DNA of 64,000 bases from a bacterium (GCA_029561455.1 JAKQIY010000051.1:1-64000), one strand, 5' to 3'. Positions 8,612 to 17,656 are shown, counted from the stretch's first letter. Numbers and translations: made by a program. The notes: generated from the letters alone by a model not told the origin.

Positions 8612-8622
8612 GAGAGCAATGA

Positions 8623-9393
8623 ATGATCGCATCAATTTTATATGCCGCAATTGCCGTTTTTTTCTTTATGACGGCCTGGTTTATAGCCGCCATTGTTAAA
8701 AAAGATAACAGCATCGTCGACATTGCCTGGGGATTGGGCTTTGTGGTGATCGCTTGCGTCGCGTTTGTTAACAGTCAGGCCTGTACCGGCCGGCAACTGC
8801 TCATTACTGCGTTAATCGCCATCTGGGCAATCAGACTGGCCGGGCATATTGCTATTCGCAAAATCGGGCATGGCGAAGATTTTCGCTATGTTAAAATGCG
8901 TCAAGCCTGGGGCAACAGAGTGATCAGCAAATCTTTTATCAATATCTTTATGTTGCAGGGTATTCTGTTGTTGATAATCGCTTATCCGGTTATACTGGTA
9001 AACAATACCTATCAAAAACCATTAAATACATTAGACTATCTGGGCATCCTGGTATGGCTGACTGGTTTTTTCTTTGAATCTGTCGGGGATTATCAATTGT
9101 TCAAATTTAAAAAAGAGCGCGCCAATAAAGGCAAGATCATAACAACAGGCTTGTGGAAATACACCCGCCATCCCAATTACTTTGGCGAAGTAACACTATG
9201 GTGGGGTATTTTCCTGTTCGCCCTGTCATCCTCCTATGGATTTACAGCTATCATAAGCCCGGCGCTGATCACCTTTCTGTTGCTCAAAGTATCCGGAGTG
9301 CCTTTGCTGGAAAAGAAATACCAGGATAATCCCGAATTTATTGAATATGCCAAAAAAACCAGCAGCTTTTTCCCCCGGCGTCCGCGTTCATAA
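8623..9393 (+). CDS. DUF1295 / steroid 5-alpha-reductase-like membrane protein
   Basis: 256 residues, about six membrane segments. The motif [15 protein letters not shown] near residue 184 is the conserved NADPH-binding stretch of the DUF1295 / isoprenylcysteine methyltransferase-like superfamily, and [11 protein letters not shown] (31-41) is typical of DUF1295. The substrate is unknown. It lies 11 nt after the fatty acid kinase fusion, with GGAGAG as RBS, so co-transcription and a lipid-related role are plausible. GC content is higher than in the AT-rich cassettes. Confidence 0.88.
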   Translation: MIASILYAAIAVFFFMTAWFIAAIVKKDNSIVDIAWGLGFVVIACVAFVNSQACTGRQLLITALIAIWAIRLAGHIAIRKIGHGEDFRYVKMRQAWGNRVISKSFINIFMLQGILLLIIAYPVILVNNTYQKPLNTLDYLGILVWLTGFFFESVGDYQLFKFKKERANKGKIITTGLWKYTRHPNYFGEVTLWWGIFLFALSSSYGFTAIISPALITFLLLKVSGVPLLEKKYQDNPEFIEYAKKTSSFFPRRPRS

Positions 9394-9429
9394 CGCGCTA
9401 AAACCTATGGCGGGCAGGAGGCTTAAACT

Positions 9430-9740
9430 ATAATTATTCGGCTGTTTAAATGATAAAGGTTCTGTATTGCTATGAATTTATTACAGCTTGATCCGATACA
9501 GCAATTTCAAATCCACTAAATTCCCCAAGCCACCATCCTGCCGCTTTTTGTAAACCTTAAACCCGTTCTCCCCCCATTCGTCATTCGTAATTGTTTTTCG
9601 TCTCACTTTTCACGTTTGACGTTTCACTTCCAACGGCTGATAGCTGACAACTTTTTCCCAAAATATCTCTTGCATTTACCTGAAAAATTTGTTTCTTTAT
9701 ACCGCCATTCGCTATGGATTATACACCCCGGGCGGCGGGA
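9430..9740 (+). repeat. Composite intergenic repeat, copy 5
   Basis: D block from AAATGATAAAGGTTCTGTATTG (9447), ATTCGTCATTCGTAATT words (9577-9593), TCTCACTTTTCACGTTTGACG words (9600-9630), a single CTGATAGCTGA word (9637), then the promoter-like block with TTGCAT at 9671-9676 and TTATAC at 9697. It ends CCCCGGGCGGCGGG, the subtype without integrase remnant, just like copy 3. Confidence 0.78.
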
Positions 9741-9788
9741 ATATATCATATTTAATTGATAAAGTTTTTGCATTATAAGGAGATGAAC

Positions 9789-10238
9789 ATGAAATTGGTT
9801 ACCATAGATAAAAAAAGGATCAGCGGATTACTTGCCCGGACAACAAATGCAAAAGAAATGAACCCCGCTACCGGTAAAATTGGAGCTTTATGGAAAGAAT
9901 TCGATGAACAAGTTAGAGTGGATTATAAAAATGGCAATCGCGTTTATGCTGTTTATTTTGATTACGAGTCGGATGTAACCGGCGAGTATTCAGTCCTGGC
10001 AGGGACAGATCAGCTTGATGCCCTTGCAACAACTAAACTTGAAACAATCACTATACAAAGCGGCAAGTACCTCCAATTCACAGCCAAAGGCGACATTCCG
10101 AAAATCGTATTGGATACATGGGCAAAAGTATGGGAATATTTTTCAAAAAAGGACGCCGAATACGAACGTGCATATACAACAGATTACGAGTACTATAAAA
10201 GTCAGAATGAAATAGAAATTTACATTGCCGTTAAATAA
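9789..10238 (+). CDS. GyrI-like effector-binding domain protein
   Basis: 149 residues from ATG 9789, chosen because AAGGAG (9777-9782) is 6 nt upstream. It is a single GyrI-like / AraC effector-binding fold: duplicated beta-alpha-beta-beta pattern, with VYAVYFDYESDVTGEYSVLAG mid-protein and a C-terminal EIEIYIAVK strand. There is no DNA-binding domain, so it resembles the stand-alone members that bind small molecules or hydrolyse them (SbmC/cyclopropanoid hydrolase-like). The particular ligand is not predictable. Confidence 0.82.
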   Translation: MKLVTIDKKRISGLLARTTNAKEMNPATGKIGALWKEFDEQVRVDYKNGNRVYAVYFDYESDVTGEYSVLAGTDQLDALATTKLETITIQSGKYLQFTAKGDIPKIVLDTWAKVWEYFSKKDAEYERAYTTDYEYYKSQNEIEIYIAVK

Positions 10239-10243
10239 GCAAA

Positions 10244-10302
10244 TGCGCCGGGGTAATACCCCGGTCACTGTTCCGCCCGGCCTGGATATATCGGACGATG
10301 TG
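10244..10302. repeat. Hairpin element A, partial copy
   Basis: CCGGGGTAATACCCCGG (10247-10263) followed by GCCCGG...TATATCGGACGATGTGAG, the end of element A. The same tail (GGATATA...CAATGTGAGAAATAT) precedes the second copy of the acetyltransferase near 14811, so this is part of the duplicated unit. The first hairpin lies right after the GyrI stop and could aid termination. Confidence 0.6.
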
Positions 10303-10369
10303 AGAAATATGCAAAAAAGCAGGACGCCATTATTGATTTTTGGTAATCGCACATAATAAGGATAGATAA

Positions 10370-10837
10370 TTGGACAACTTGTCAATAGTCAATTTTAAAA
10401 ATTACCCTTTGGGGATAGAAAAGGCCATAAACTATTATCATAGCAAGTGGGGTTCTGCTGAAAACCATGCGTTTTTTTATGACATCATTTTTCATTCATC
10501 AAATAATAAAATGGGCTTACCCAGATTTTTCCTTTTAACCAGAGCAGAAGAGATAATTGGTTGCATTGGTTTATCCCCATTTGATTTTATAAGTAGAGCC
10601 GATTTGACACCCTGGCTGGTTGGTCTTTTCATTGAAAAAGAATACCGCGGCAAAAACCTGGGGAATCATTTGATGACCCATGTGGAAAAAGAGGCAAAAA
10701 ATATGGGATATAAAAATTTGTACCTCACTACAGATCATATTGCTTATTACGAAAAATACGGCTGGATAAGAATAGAAGACGGCATAGATTTATTTTCAGG
10801 AAGACAATCCAGAATTTATATAAAGCATCTGGAATAG
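10370..10837 (+). CDS. GNAT family N-acetyltransferase, paralogue 1
   Basis: 155 residues. Motif A is EYRGKNLGNHL; YYEKYGW near the C-terminus is the usual GNAT motif B end. It starts at TTG 10370 (no ATG is available in frame near AAGGAT). It is nearly identical to 14898-15371, with the same TTG start and similar flanking DNA on both sides, so the pair arose by duplication of a whole cassette. The substrate is unknown. Confidence 0.85.
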   Translation: MDNLSIVNFKNYPLGIEKAINYYHSKWGSAENHAFFYDIIFHSSNNKMGLPRFFLLTRAEEIIGCIGLSPFDFISRADLTPWLVGLFIEKEYRGKNLGNHLMTHVEKEAKNMGYKNLYLTTDHIAYYEKYGWIRIEDGIDLFSGRQSRIYIKHLE

Positions 10838-10844
10838 AACGTAG

Positions 10845-11175
10845 CTGCCCGAATGATAGGGTATATATCACCATGAATTTTCTACACCGTGATATGTCGC
10901 AGCGAACTCTAACCCTGCAAATTACCGAAAAAACCCCATCCTGCTAACTTTATGCAAACCTCAAACCCGACTTATCATTTATTCGTAATTCGTAATTCGA
11001 CATTCGTAATTGATTTTCGTCTCACGTTTGACGTTTTATCTCTGTCTGCTGATAGCTGACAACTGACAGCTTTTTTTCTAAATATTTCTTGCATCTTTCC
11101 ACAAAAGTTCATTACTTCTACTGCCATTCGATAAGGATTTCTATGACATGGGTTCGGCGGGATTTTCTTGTTTAT
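10845..11175 (+). repeat. Composite intergenic repeat, copy 6
   Basis: D block from GAATGATAGGGTATATATC (10850), ATTCGTAATTCGTAATTCG words (10981-11010), TCTCACGTTTGACG words, CTGATAGCTGACAACTGACAG (11049-11070), then the promoter-like block (TTGCAT at 11090-11095). It ends in GACATGGGTTCGGCGGG, the subtype leading into an integrase remnant. Up to the ATTCGTAATTG words (about 11011) it is nearly the same as copy 7. Confidence 0.78.
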
Positions 11176-11224
11176 TATTTGCTAAAAAATTTTGTACGGA
11201 TTTTGACAAGAGATGGCCATTGTT

Positions 11225-11365
11225 AAGGAGAGATTCATTTTACAATCAAAACCAAAATTAAAAAAGCAGGTCCTGGCTTCGATTCGGTCAAAGAACTTTA
11301 GTTTTTACTTGTTTGAAAAAACCACCTCTGTTTCTTTGAAAACAAATCGGCAGAGAATAACATGT
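11225..11365 (+). pseudogene. Decayed integrase N-terminus (copy 2)
   Basis: RBS-like AAGGAGAGA (11225-11233), then ATT (11237) in the start position, then a frame reading LQSKPKLKKQVLASIRSKNF and on to SFY, open to a TAG at 11363. It keeps the PKLxxQVxxxIRSKxxS pattern of integron-type integrases. After about residue 24 the frame no longer resembles an integrase, and that junction is shared with copy 1. The remaining leader to 11577 holds only weak signals. Confidence 0.55.
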
Positions 11366-11577
11366 TAGATTTACACTTTGGGCAGAAAGGTGAAATACTT
11401 TTTTTGTAAATAACTATTTGTACTATAATAAATACTGTTGGTTTAGTGAAACTATAAAAGCCGATCAATGACTGAAAAAGGAGCTTTGTAAAATATCTAT
11501 TTGATGCCAACCAGTCCATGGCGTCAGTATCCGTACCGGATAGAGCAGTAAAAGCATTGAAGGAGTATAAAAAAGCA

Positions 11578-14490
11578 ATGGATACTAGTAAAAAGAAAAT
11601 CCTGCTGGTAGAAGACGAACCACTCATTGCTATGAGTGAAGCAATGATGCTACGCAAAGAAGGATACGAAGTTGTGCTGGCAGCCAGCGGCGAGGAGGCA
11701 CTTGCCAAAGCCAACGCTATGGATTCAAAGATTGCGCTCATTCTGATGGATATTGACCTGGGGAAAGACCGGATGGATGGCACTCAGACTGCCCAGGAAA
11801 TCCTGACAGTGCATGATATTCCCATCCTGTTCCTTTCCTCCCATACCGAGCCGGAAGTGGTGGCCAAAACTGAGAAAATTACCTCCTACGGTTATGTGGT
11901 AAAGAACACGGGAATCACGGTGCTGGCAGCCTCTATCAAGATGGCGTTCAAGTTGCACGCCGCGCAACAGACTATCACGCTCGTTAATGAAAATCTGAGA
12001 CTAGCCCAGGAAGCCAGCCGCGCCGGTGCGTGGGATTGGGATATTGTCCACAACACCTTCCATTGGTCGCCGGAATTTTTGAAAGTCTTTGGACTGCCCG
12101 CCAATACGGTTGCCGGGTTTGAAGCCTGGACCCAGGCCGTCTATCCTGACGACCGGGAAATGGCTGGACGCAAAATCCAGGAGGCGATTAATAACCATAC
12201 GGACCTGGTGAATGATTACCGGATAGCGCTGCCCGATGGCGCAATTCGCTGGATTAGGGCAACCGGTAAGACTTATTACCAGAACGACCAGCCACAACGA
12301 ATGATTGGCCTGTGCATGGACATCACCGAGCGCAAGCAAACCGAGGATAATCTCCGGGCAAGTGAAGAACTTTTCCGTTCTATACAGGATAACTCCCTTG
12401 ACCGTTTCACGATTCTTAAACCGGTCCGCAATGATCATGGTGAAATCATCGATTTTATATATCTCTATCAAAATGCCATGGCTGCCAGTCTCACGGGACG
12501 CCGACCAGAGGAACTTGTCGGCCAGCGCATGACCGAGATCTGGCCTGCGTTTCCCAGCACACATTTTTTCGAGTTATACAAGCAGGTAGCGGAAACCGGT
12601 CAGGGAACAACATTCGAAGATCACTATTCTGCGGATGGCATCGACGAGTGGTTTCGGGTCACGGTAACACCGATCCCGGCCGGAGTAGCTATCGCTACGC
12701 AAATCATTACTGAGCGCAAGCTCGCGGAAGATGCGCTCAGGGAGCAGGCGCAACTCCTGGACATTTCGCCGCTTTCCATCACAGTACATGATGAGAACGG
12801 CGTCTTTATGTATGCGAACGAGCGGACGTTCGCGATGCATGGATATACCAAAGAAGAATTCATGTCTCTTAACCTCCACCAACTGGACGTGCCTGAGAGC
12901 GAGCGGCTGATATCCGAAAGGATGAAACAGATCGCTGATAAAGGCGAGGCGCTATTCGAGGTACGCCATATCCATAAGGATGGCACCATCTTCCCGCTGG
13001 AGGTTTATGTCAGAAAAGCGGCTTGGTTCGGCAAGCCCGCCATGCTCAGTATTGCAATGAACATCTCCGAGCGCAAGCGCACGGAGGAAGCGCTCAAAGC
13101 GAGTGAGAAACGTTATGAACAGATCGATTCGTCAAGCCGGGACGCTATCTACTCCTATGACCGCCAGGGGCACTTCACCCATGCCAACCGCGCCCTGTGC
13201 ACACTGCTCGGGCTATCTAAGGATCAGATCATCGGCAGAACTCACGAGGAGCTCGGCTTTCCGCAGGCACAGTGTGACGAATGGGCAGCGCTTCATAACG
13301 AGGTATACACCACCGGCGATACCGTGATCCGCGAAACGGCGACACCGATCCAGGGAGGCCCGGTGATGTACTTTGAAGTCATTCTCAACCCGGTCCGCGA
13401 TGCTGGCGGAACAATTACCGGAATCTCCGGCATAACCCGTGACATCACCGAGCGCAAGCGGGCAGAGGAAGATTTACGAAGGAGCCGGGATCTTCTTGAC
13501 ATCACCCAGCGACTCGGCTGGATCGGAGGCTGGGAGTGGGATGTTGAACGACAGACCATGGACTGGACAGACGAGACTTTCCATATCCATGGGATAACGC
13601 CTGGTAATCCTGCGAATGGCTCGCCAGAACTCATCACAAGGAGTCTGGCCTGCTACGACCCTGCCGATCGTCCAATAATCGAGACTTGCTTCGACAGTTG
13701 TGCTACTAAAGGTCTCTCCTACGATATGGAGTTTCCCCTGAACCGGATCGACGGTAGCAGAATATGGATTCGTACCATGGCAATGGCTGTGAAGGAAGGC
13801 GATCGCGTCGTGAAAGTCATCGGTAACATTATAGATATTACCGAACGTAAACGGGCTGAAGGGGAAATCAAAAAGCAACTTGCAGAAAAAGAAACCCTGT
13901 TGCGCGAAGTCCATCACCGCATCAAGAACAATATGGCAAACGTAGAAAGCCTGTTATCATTGCAGGCCGGTTCAATCAAAAGCCCTGAAGCAAAAGCGGT
14001 ATTAAAGGATTCCATTGCCCGCGTTAAAAGTATACGCATTCTTTATGAAAAACTGCTGCTTACTAAAGATTATCATGACATATCCATCAAACCCTATGCT
14101 GAAGATCTTATCGATTCTATTTCCACTGTGTTTGTTATGGAAAAAAAGATTACTATAAAAACGCAGATAATGGAATTCACTATAGATTCTAAAAAGGCAA
14201 TTTCTCTTGGAATAATTATCAATGAACTCCTGACCAATGCTTTTAAATACGCTTTCAAAGACCGGGATAATGGTATTGTGTCAATTTCAATAGAAAAAGC
14301 AGAAAATAGTGTGACACTCATTATTAAAGATAATGGAACCGGCTTTGATCAAAAAACGAGTTCGAATAAATCACCCGGTTTAGGCCTTACTATTGTTAAA
14401 ATGCTTGTGGAACAACTGAAAGGGACATATAGCGTTAAGAATGAAAATGGAACAAAGAGCGTCATCAAATTTGAAATATCGGAAACCTGA
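11578..14490 (+). CDS. Hybrid response-regulator / multi-PAS / HisKA_2 sensor kinase
   Basis: 970 residues, soluble (no membrane segment seen). N-terminal receiver (about 6-125; KILLVEDEPLIAM, LILMDIDLG with the phospho-Asp). Then five PAS/PAC units, most ending in the I-(T/S)-ER-K linker (about 141-265, 268-390, 395-515, 520-645, 650-775). A HisKA_2 dimerisation domain has REVHHRIKNN (His about 779), and HATPase_c follows with NELLTNAFKYAF and DNGTGF. No separate output regulator lies nearby. ATG 11578 starts the receiver cleanly, with AAGGAG 12 nt upstream; ATG 11518 would add 20 residues. The stop codon lies within an attC-like site. Confidence 0.9.
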   Translation: MDTSKKKILLVEDEPLIAMSEAMMLRKEGYEVVLAASGEEALAKANAMDSKIALILMDIDLGKDRMDGTQTAQEILTVHDIPILFLSSHTEPEVVAKTEKITSYGYVVKNTGITVLAASIKMAFKLHAAQQTITLVNENLRLAQEASRAGAWDWDIVHNTFHWSPEFLKVFGLPANTVAGFEAWTQAVYPDDREMAGRKIQEAINNHTDLVNDYRIALPDGAIRWIRATGKTYYQNDQPQRMIGLCMDITERKQTEDNLRASEELFRSIQDNSLDRFTILKPVRNDHGEIIDFIYLYQNAMAASLTGRRPEELVGQRMTEIWPAFPSTHFFELYKQVAETGQGTTFEDHYSADGIDEWFRVTVTPIPAGVAIATQIITERKLAEDALREQAQLLDISPLSITVHDENGVFMYANERTFAMHGYTKEEFMSLNLHQLDVPESERLISERMKQIADKGEALFEVRHIHKDGTIFPLEVYVRKAAWFGKPAMLSIAMNISERKRTEEALKASEKRYEQIDSSSRDAIYSYDRQGHFTHANRALCTLLGLSKDQIIGRTHEELGFPQAQCDEWAALHNEVYTTGDTVIRETATPIQGGPVMYFEVILNPVRDAGGTITGISGITRDITERKRAEEDLRRSRDLLDITQRLGWIGGWEWDVERQTMDWTDETFHIHGITPGNPANGSPELITRSLACYDPADRPIIETCFDSCATKGLSYDMEFPLNRIDGSRIWIRTMAMAVKEGDRVVKVIGNIIDITERKRAEGEIKKQLAEKETLLREVHHRIKNNMANVESLLSLQAGSIKSPEAKAVLKDSIARVKSIRILYEKLLLTKDYHDISIKPYAEDLIDSISTVFVMEKKITIKTQIMEFTIDSKKAISLGIIINELLTNAFKYAFKDRDNGIVSISIEKAENSVTLIIKDNGTGFDQKTSSNKSPGLGLTIVKMLVEQLKGTYSVKNENGTKSVIKFEISET

Positions 14491-14591
14491 CAACTGCTTT
14501 ATCCTGATATCACCCTGTCACGATTTTTGCTATCGCTTTGCACAGCAAGGATCGTGATTGGTACATGTTGCTGGTTAATTAAAGGTTAGGC
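14485..14591 (+). other. attC-like site after the sensor kinase
   Basis: ACCTGAC (14485-14491, one mismatch to RYYYAAC) overlaps the TGA stop. GTTAGGC (14585-14591) matches GTTRRRY exactly. Between them TCACGATTTTTGCT (14518-14531) pairs with AGCAAGGATCGTGA (14544-14557) over 14 positions with two G-U pairs and a 12-nt loop. The outer arms are 33 and 34 nt, almost exactly symmetrical. Size, symmetry, orientation and box sequences fit an integron attC. Only a fold and a model search can confirm it. Confidence 0.55.
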
Positions 14592-14707
14592 ACCAATTAA
14601 TGAGAACGTGAATATAATGAATTGAAAATTGCTATTGACAGTCGTGCTGATTCTTCATGCTCGACCCGGGATAAAGTTCTACCGCAGGCGTATTTTGCTA
14701 TAAACAT

Positions 14708-14830
14708 TTCACCCCCTAACGGGGTTTGCCGATATAGATCACACCGGACATTCGTCCTGTGCGGGTGGCAAGACAGGATATTTATCCGGTTAATTACCAA
14801 AGGCGCTGTCTGGATATACAGGGCAATGTG
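14708..14830. repeat. Hairpin element A, partial copy
   Basis: ACCCC-CTAAC-GGGGT (14711-14725), then CCGGACATTCGTCCTG (14746-14761), AGGATATTTATCC (14776-14788) and TCTGGATATACAGGG. The order matches element A at 1-125 and 30886-31003, though several stems have lost pairs here. ACCCCTAACGGGGT recurs at 30864. The rest of 14592-14897 shows nothing else. Confidence 0.6.
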
Positions 14831-14897
14831 AGAAATATACTTTTAATTATGACACCATTATTGGTTTTTCTTTATTGCCGATAATAAGGATAGAAAA

Positions 14898-15371
14898 TTG
14901 GACAACTTTTCAATAGTCAATTTTAAAAATTACCCTTTGGGGATAGAAAAGGCCATAAACTATTATCATAGCAAGTGGGGATCTGCTGAAAACTATGCTT
15001 TTTTTTATGACATCATTTTTCATTCATCAAATGATATAATGGGTTTACCCAAATTTTTCCTGTTAACCGAAGCAGAAGCAATAATTGGCTGCATTGGTTT
15101 ATCCCCGTTTGATTTTATAAGTAGAGCCGATTTGACACCCTGGCTGGTTGGCCTTTTCATTGAAAAAGAACACCGCGGTAAAAATCTGGGGAATTATTTG
15201 ATGACCCATGTAGAAAAAGAAACAAAAAACATGGGCTATGAAAATTTGTACCTCACCACAGATCACATTGCTTATTACGAAAAATACAGCTGGATAAGAA
15301 TTGAGGATGGCCTAGATTTATTTTCAGGAAAACAATCCAGAATTTACATGAAGCATTTGAATAGAACGTAG
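14898..15371 (+). CDS. GNAT family N-acetyltransferase, paralogue 2
   Basis: 157 residues, TTG start with AAGGAT upstream. It differs from the 10370 copy at roughly one residue in ten (for example HRGKNLGNYL against YRGKNLGNHL), and its last residues change because the frame runs on three codons. Both copies keep an intact frame and the acetyl-CoA motif, so both look functional. The duplication includes the hairpin element before and the D block after. Confidence 0.85.
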   Translation: MDNFSIVNFKNYPLGIEKAINYYHSKWGSAENYAFFYDIIFHSSNDIMGLPKFFLLTEAEAIIGCIGLSPFDFISRADLTPWLVGLFIEKEHRGKNLGNYLMTHVEKETKNMGYENLYLTTDHIAYYEKYSWIRIEDGLDLFSGKQSRIYMKHLNRT

Positions 15372-15690
15372 CTGCCCGAATGATGGGGTATCTATATTAC
15401 CATGAATTTCTTACGCCGTGATCCGTTGCAGCGAACTCTAACCCTGCAAATTACCGAAAAAACCCCATCCTGCCAACTTTTTGCAAACCTCAAACCCGAC
15501 TTATCATTTATTCGTAATTCGTCATTCGACATTCGTAATTGTTTTTATACACATTCATATCATGCATCTGCCGGTTGATTACTAAAAACAGTACATTTGT
15601 TAAAACTTTCTTGCATGTTGCCGCAAAAATTGCTTTTTTATACCGCGATTCGATATGGACTGATTACCCGGGCGATGTGTTTATTATATG
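15372..15690 (+). repeat. Composite intergenic repeat, copy 7
   Basis: D block from GAATGATGGGGTATCTATATT (15378), ATTCGTAATTCGTCATTCG words (15510-15540), then a unique stretch replacing the TCACGT and CTGATAG words, then the promoter-like block (TTGCAT at 15612-15617; TTATAC at 15638). It ends ACCCGGGCGATGTG. Nothing coding is evident before ATG 15810. Confidence 0.75.
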
Positions 15691-15809
15691 TTATTTGCTG
15701 TATGTTCAAGTTTAAATGCCGGCGCTTGATTAATGTTTTAAAGTATAAATTTAGTTCTTTTGGGATATTAAAAGTAAACAAGCAATCACATCATAAACGG
15801 AGATTAATT

Positions 15810-16700
15810 ATGCAGCGAAGAGATTTTTTCAAAATGGGGATTTCCTGTATCGGCGCAGTGGCGCTGGCAAAAAAGAGCCAGGCGCTGGAATACTATCCCA
15901 TGCCCTCTGAAAAGAAATGGGCGGTTATCTATAGCACCTGGTGCGGCAGTTCGCGCGACGCCGCCGTGTGGATTTCGGAAGGCCTGGGCGGCATCGCCGA
16001 TGTATACGATGTGCGCGAGAATCCCGACCTGTCCGGATTCGATAATATCATCATCGGCGGCAGTATCCGTTCTTCGGCAACCAGCCAGGATCTGCAAAAT
16101 TATATCAGCAGCAACAAAGCGCTGTTAAAACTTAAAGTGCGGGGCTTATTTGCGGTGTGCGGTAATATGGGCAACCCCGTAGGGCCGCAACAAACCGTAA
16201 CCTTTATCGATAACCATCTGGCCAAACTGTGCGACGTCAGCGACAAGCCATCCAAAGTATTCCTGGGCAGGATCACCAAATCCCTGATGGACCCGCAAAC
16301 TGCGGCTGCTATGGCCGGCGCGCAGGACTATGATAATTTAAAACGCAGCGAATGTATGGCTTTCGGCAACCAGGTCCTGCAAACCGTCGCTTCCGCCGTA
16401 AATGCTGAAACCGCACTGCCGCAGGATATGGACCTCGCACAGAATTATCCCAATCCCTTTAACCCTTCTTCCACAATCGCGTATTCTCTCAACAGGCCGG
16501 GGAATGTCCTGTTACAGATATATGATACTAACGGCAGAACCGTGCGCACATTACTTAATGCCGGTCAATCCTCCGGCCGTTATCATATCAATTGGGACGG
16601 CAGGGACGACCTGGGCAACAGCGTCTCCAGCGGCGCTTATTACTATGCCATTCAATTTAACAACCAAACCCTGACCAGAAAAATGCTTAAAGTCAAATAA
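15810..16700 (+). CDS. Tat-exported flavodoxin-domain protein with C-terminal sorting domain
   Basis: 296 residues from ATG 15810, GGAGA 6 nt upstream. Order: Tat signal (QRRDFFKMG, cut after about residue 25), flavodoxin fold with FMN-loop-like YSTWCGSSRDAA, DVRENPDLSGFDNIIIGGSIRS and GLFAVCGNMGNPVGP (HemG-like flavodoxin group), then a FlgD-like sorting domain with NYPNPFNPSS and a terminal MLKVK. Tat export would let it leave with FMN bound, and the C-terminus would direct it through a type IX-like route to the surface. A longer frame from 15597 lacks a good start and would bury the Tat motif. Confidence 0.85.
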   Translation: MQRRDFFKMGISCIGAVALAKKSQALEYYPMPSEKKWAVIYSTWCGSSRDAAVWISEGLGGIADVYDVRENPDLSGFDNIIIGGSIRSSATSQDLQNYISSNKALLKLKVRGLFAVCGNMGNPVGPQQTVTFIDNHLAKLCDVSDKPSKVFLGRITKSLMDPQTAAAMAGAQDYDNLKRSECMAFGNQVLQTVASAVNAETALPQDMDLAQNYPNPFNPSSTIAYSLNRPGNVLLQIYDTNGRTVRTLLNAGQSSGRYHINWDGRDDLGNSVSSGAYYYAIQFNNQTLTRKMLKVK

Positions 16701-16702
16701 CG

Positions 16703-16750
16703 GGATATTCTTGCCGGATAGAGTGAATATCCAATTGACTTTTATCCGGC
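16703..16750 (+). promoter_or_regulatory. Interlocked hairpins (possible pseudoknot) in leader
   Basis: GGATATTC (16703-16710) pairs with GAATATCC (16725-16732). GCCGGATA (16713-16720), inside that loop, pairs with TATCCGGC (16743-16750). Both stems are perfect 8-mers and interlock, as in an H-type pseudoknot or a pair of alternative hairpins. It lies just after the flavodoxin stop and 20 nt before the AGGAG of the next gene. Its role is inferred only from position. Confidence 0.5.
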
Positions 16751-16783
16751 GAGATACCCTGATATTAATGAGGAGTGCATGCA

Positions 16784-17656
16784 ATGGAAAAGAAAAGAAC
16801 TTTAAAGGGAATTATCATTGGGTTAGTCAAGATCATCGCTTTAATACTTGCCATAAGGATTCTCCAGCAAATTTTTCTCCTTCCCCTGTCCTCGCTGTCC
16901 CGAACATACTGGTCCCACTTGAACGGACGCGGTTTAAATGAACCCTGGTTTATCACCTCCAGCCTGGCATTATTCCTGGCGGTATTTATTATTTGCCTGG
17001 TTTTTCTTAAATTTATTGATAAAAAACCATGGTCTTTTTTGCGCGTAACCCCGGTAAAATTAAAAAAATATATCGCGGTTGGCAAAACGATTGGATGTAT
17101 TATGGTTATTCTGTTTACCCTGGTCAACATTCTGCTTGGCAATGCCGGTTTATCTTTGGTCTATACTTCCCTGACCGGAACATTGTTTTATATTGTTCTG
17201 CTTGGTATTGGAATATTTGTACTGGCGCTTGGCGAGGAACTGGTATACAGGGGTTATGTACTCAAAACCCTGGAAACACATTGCGGTTTTGTCGCGGCAG
17301 TAATAATCAGTTCCCTGGTATTTTGTATTGTTCATTTTATCAGACCGGACATTTCATTGCCGGCGTCTGTTAATATCTTTCTTTCCGGAGTATTTTTATC
17401 AATGATCTGTATTTATTACAACAGCCTCTGGGCGGCAGTGGGCATTCATTTTGGCTGGAATTTCTTTCTGTGGTTTTTTAACTACCCGGTGAGCGAGCAA
17501 AAATGGCCCAATCCGTTATTCAAACTGGAATATCTAAAACATAACCTGGTTATCGGTTCCACATTCGGGCCGGAAGGCTCGATTCTGTTGACTTTAATTC
17601 TGGCTGGCGCAATCAGTTACTTTATATTCAGGTTCAAAAACCTTGACCGCTCTTGA
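16784..17656 (+). CDS. CPBP family intramembrane metalloprotease
   Basis: 290 residues from ATG 16784 (AGGAG 8 nt upstream; GTG 16775 overlaps that RBS and is rejected). About eight hydrophobic segments. CPBP motifs: GEELVYRGYV (Glu 151-152, Arg 156), FCIVHF (His 184) and IHFGWNF (His 222, Asn 226). Likely a membrane protease of the Rce1/Abi type with unknown substrate. Only distantly similar to the protein at 843-1730, so not a local duplication. Confidence 0.9.
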   Translation: MEKKRTLKGIIIGLVKIIALILAIRILQQIFLLPLSSLSRTYWSHLNGRGLNEPWFITSSLALFLAVFIICLVFLKFIDKKPWSFLRVTPVKLKKYIAVGKTIGCIMVILFTLVNILLGNAGLSLVYTSLTGTLFYIVLLGIGIFVLALGEELVYRGYVLKTLETHCGFVAAVIISSLVFCIVHFIRPDISLPASVNIFLSGVFLSMICIYYNSLWAAVGIHFGWNFFLWFFNYPVSEQKWPNPLFKLEYLKHNLVIGSTFGPEGSILLTLILAGAISYFIFRFKNLDRS

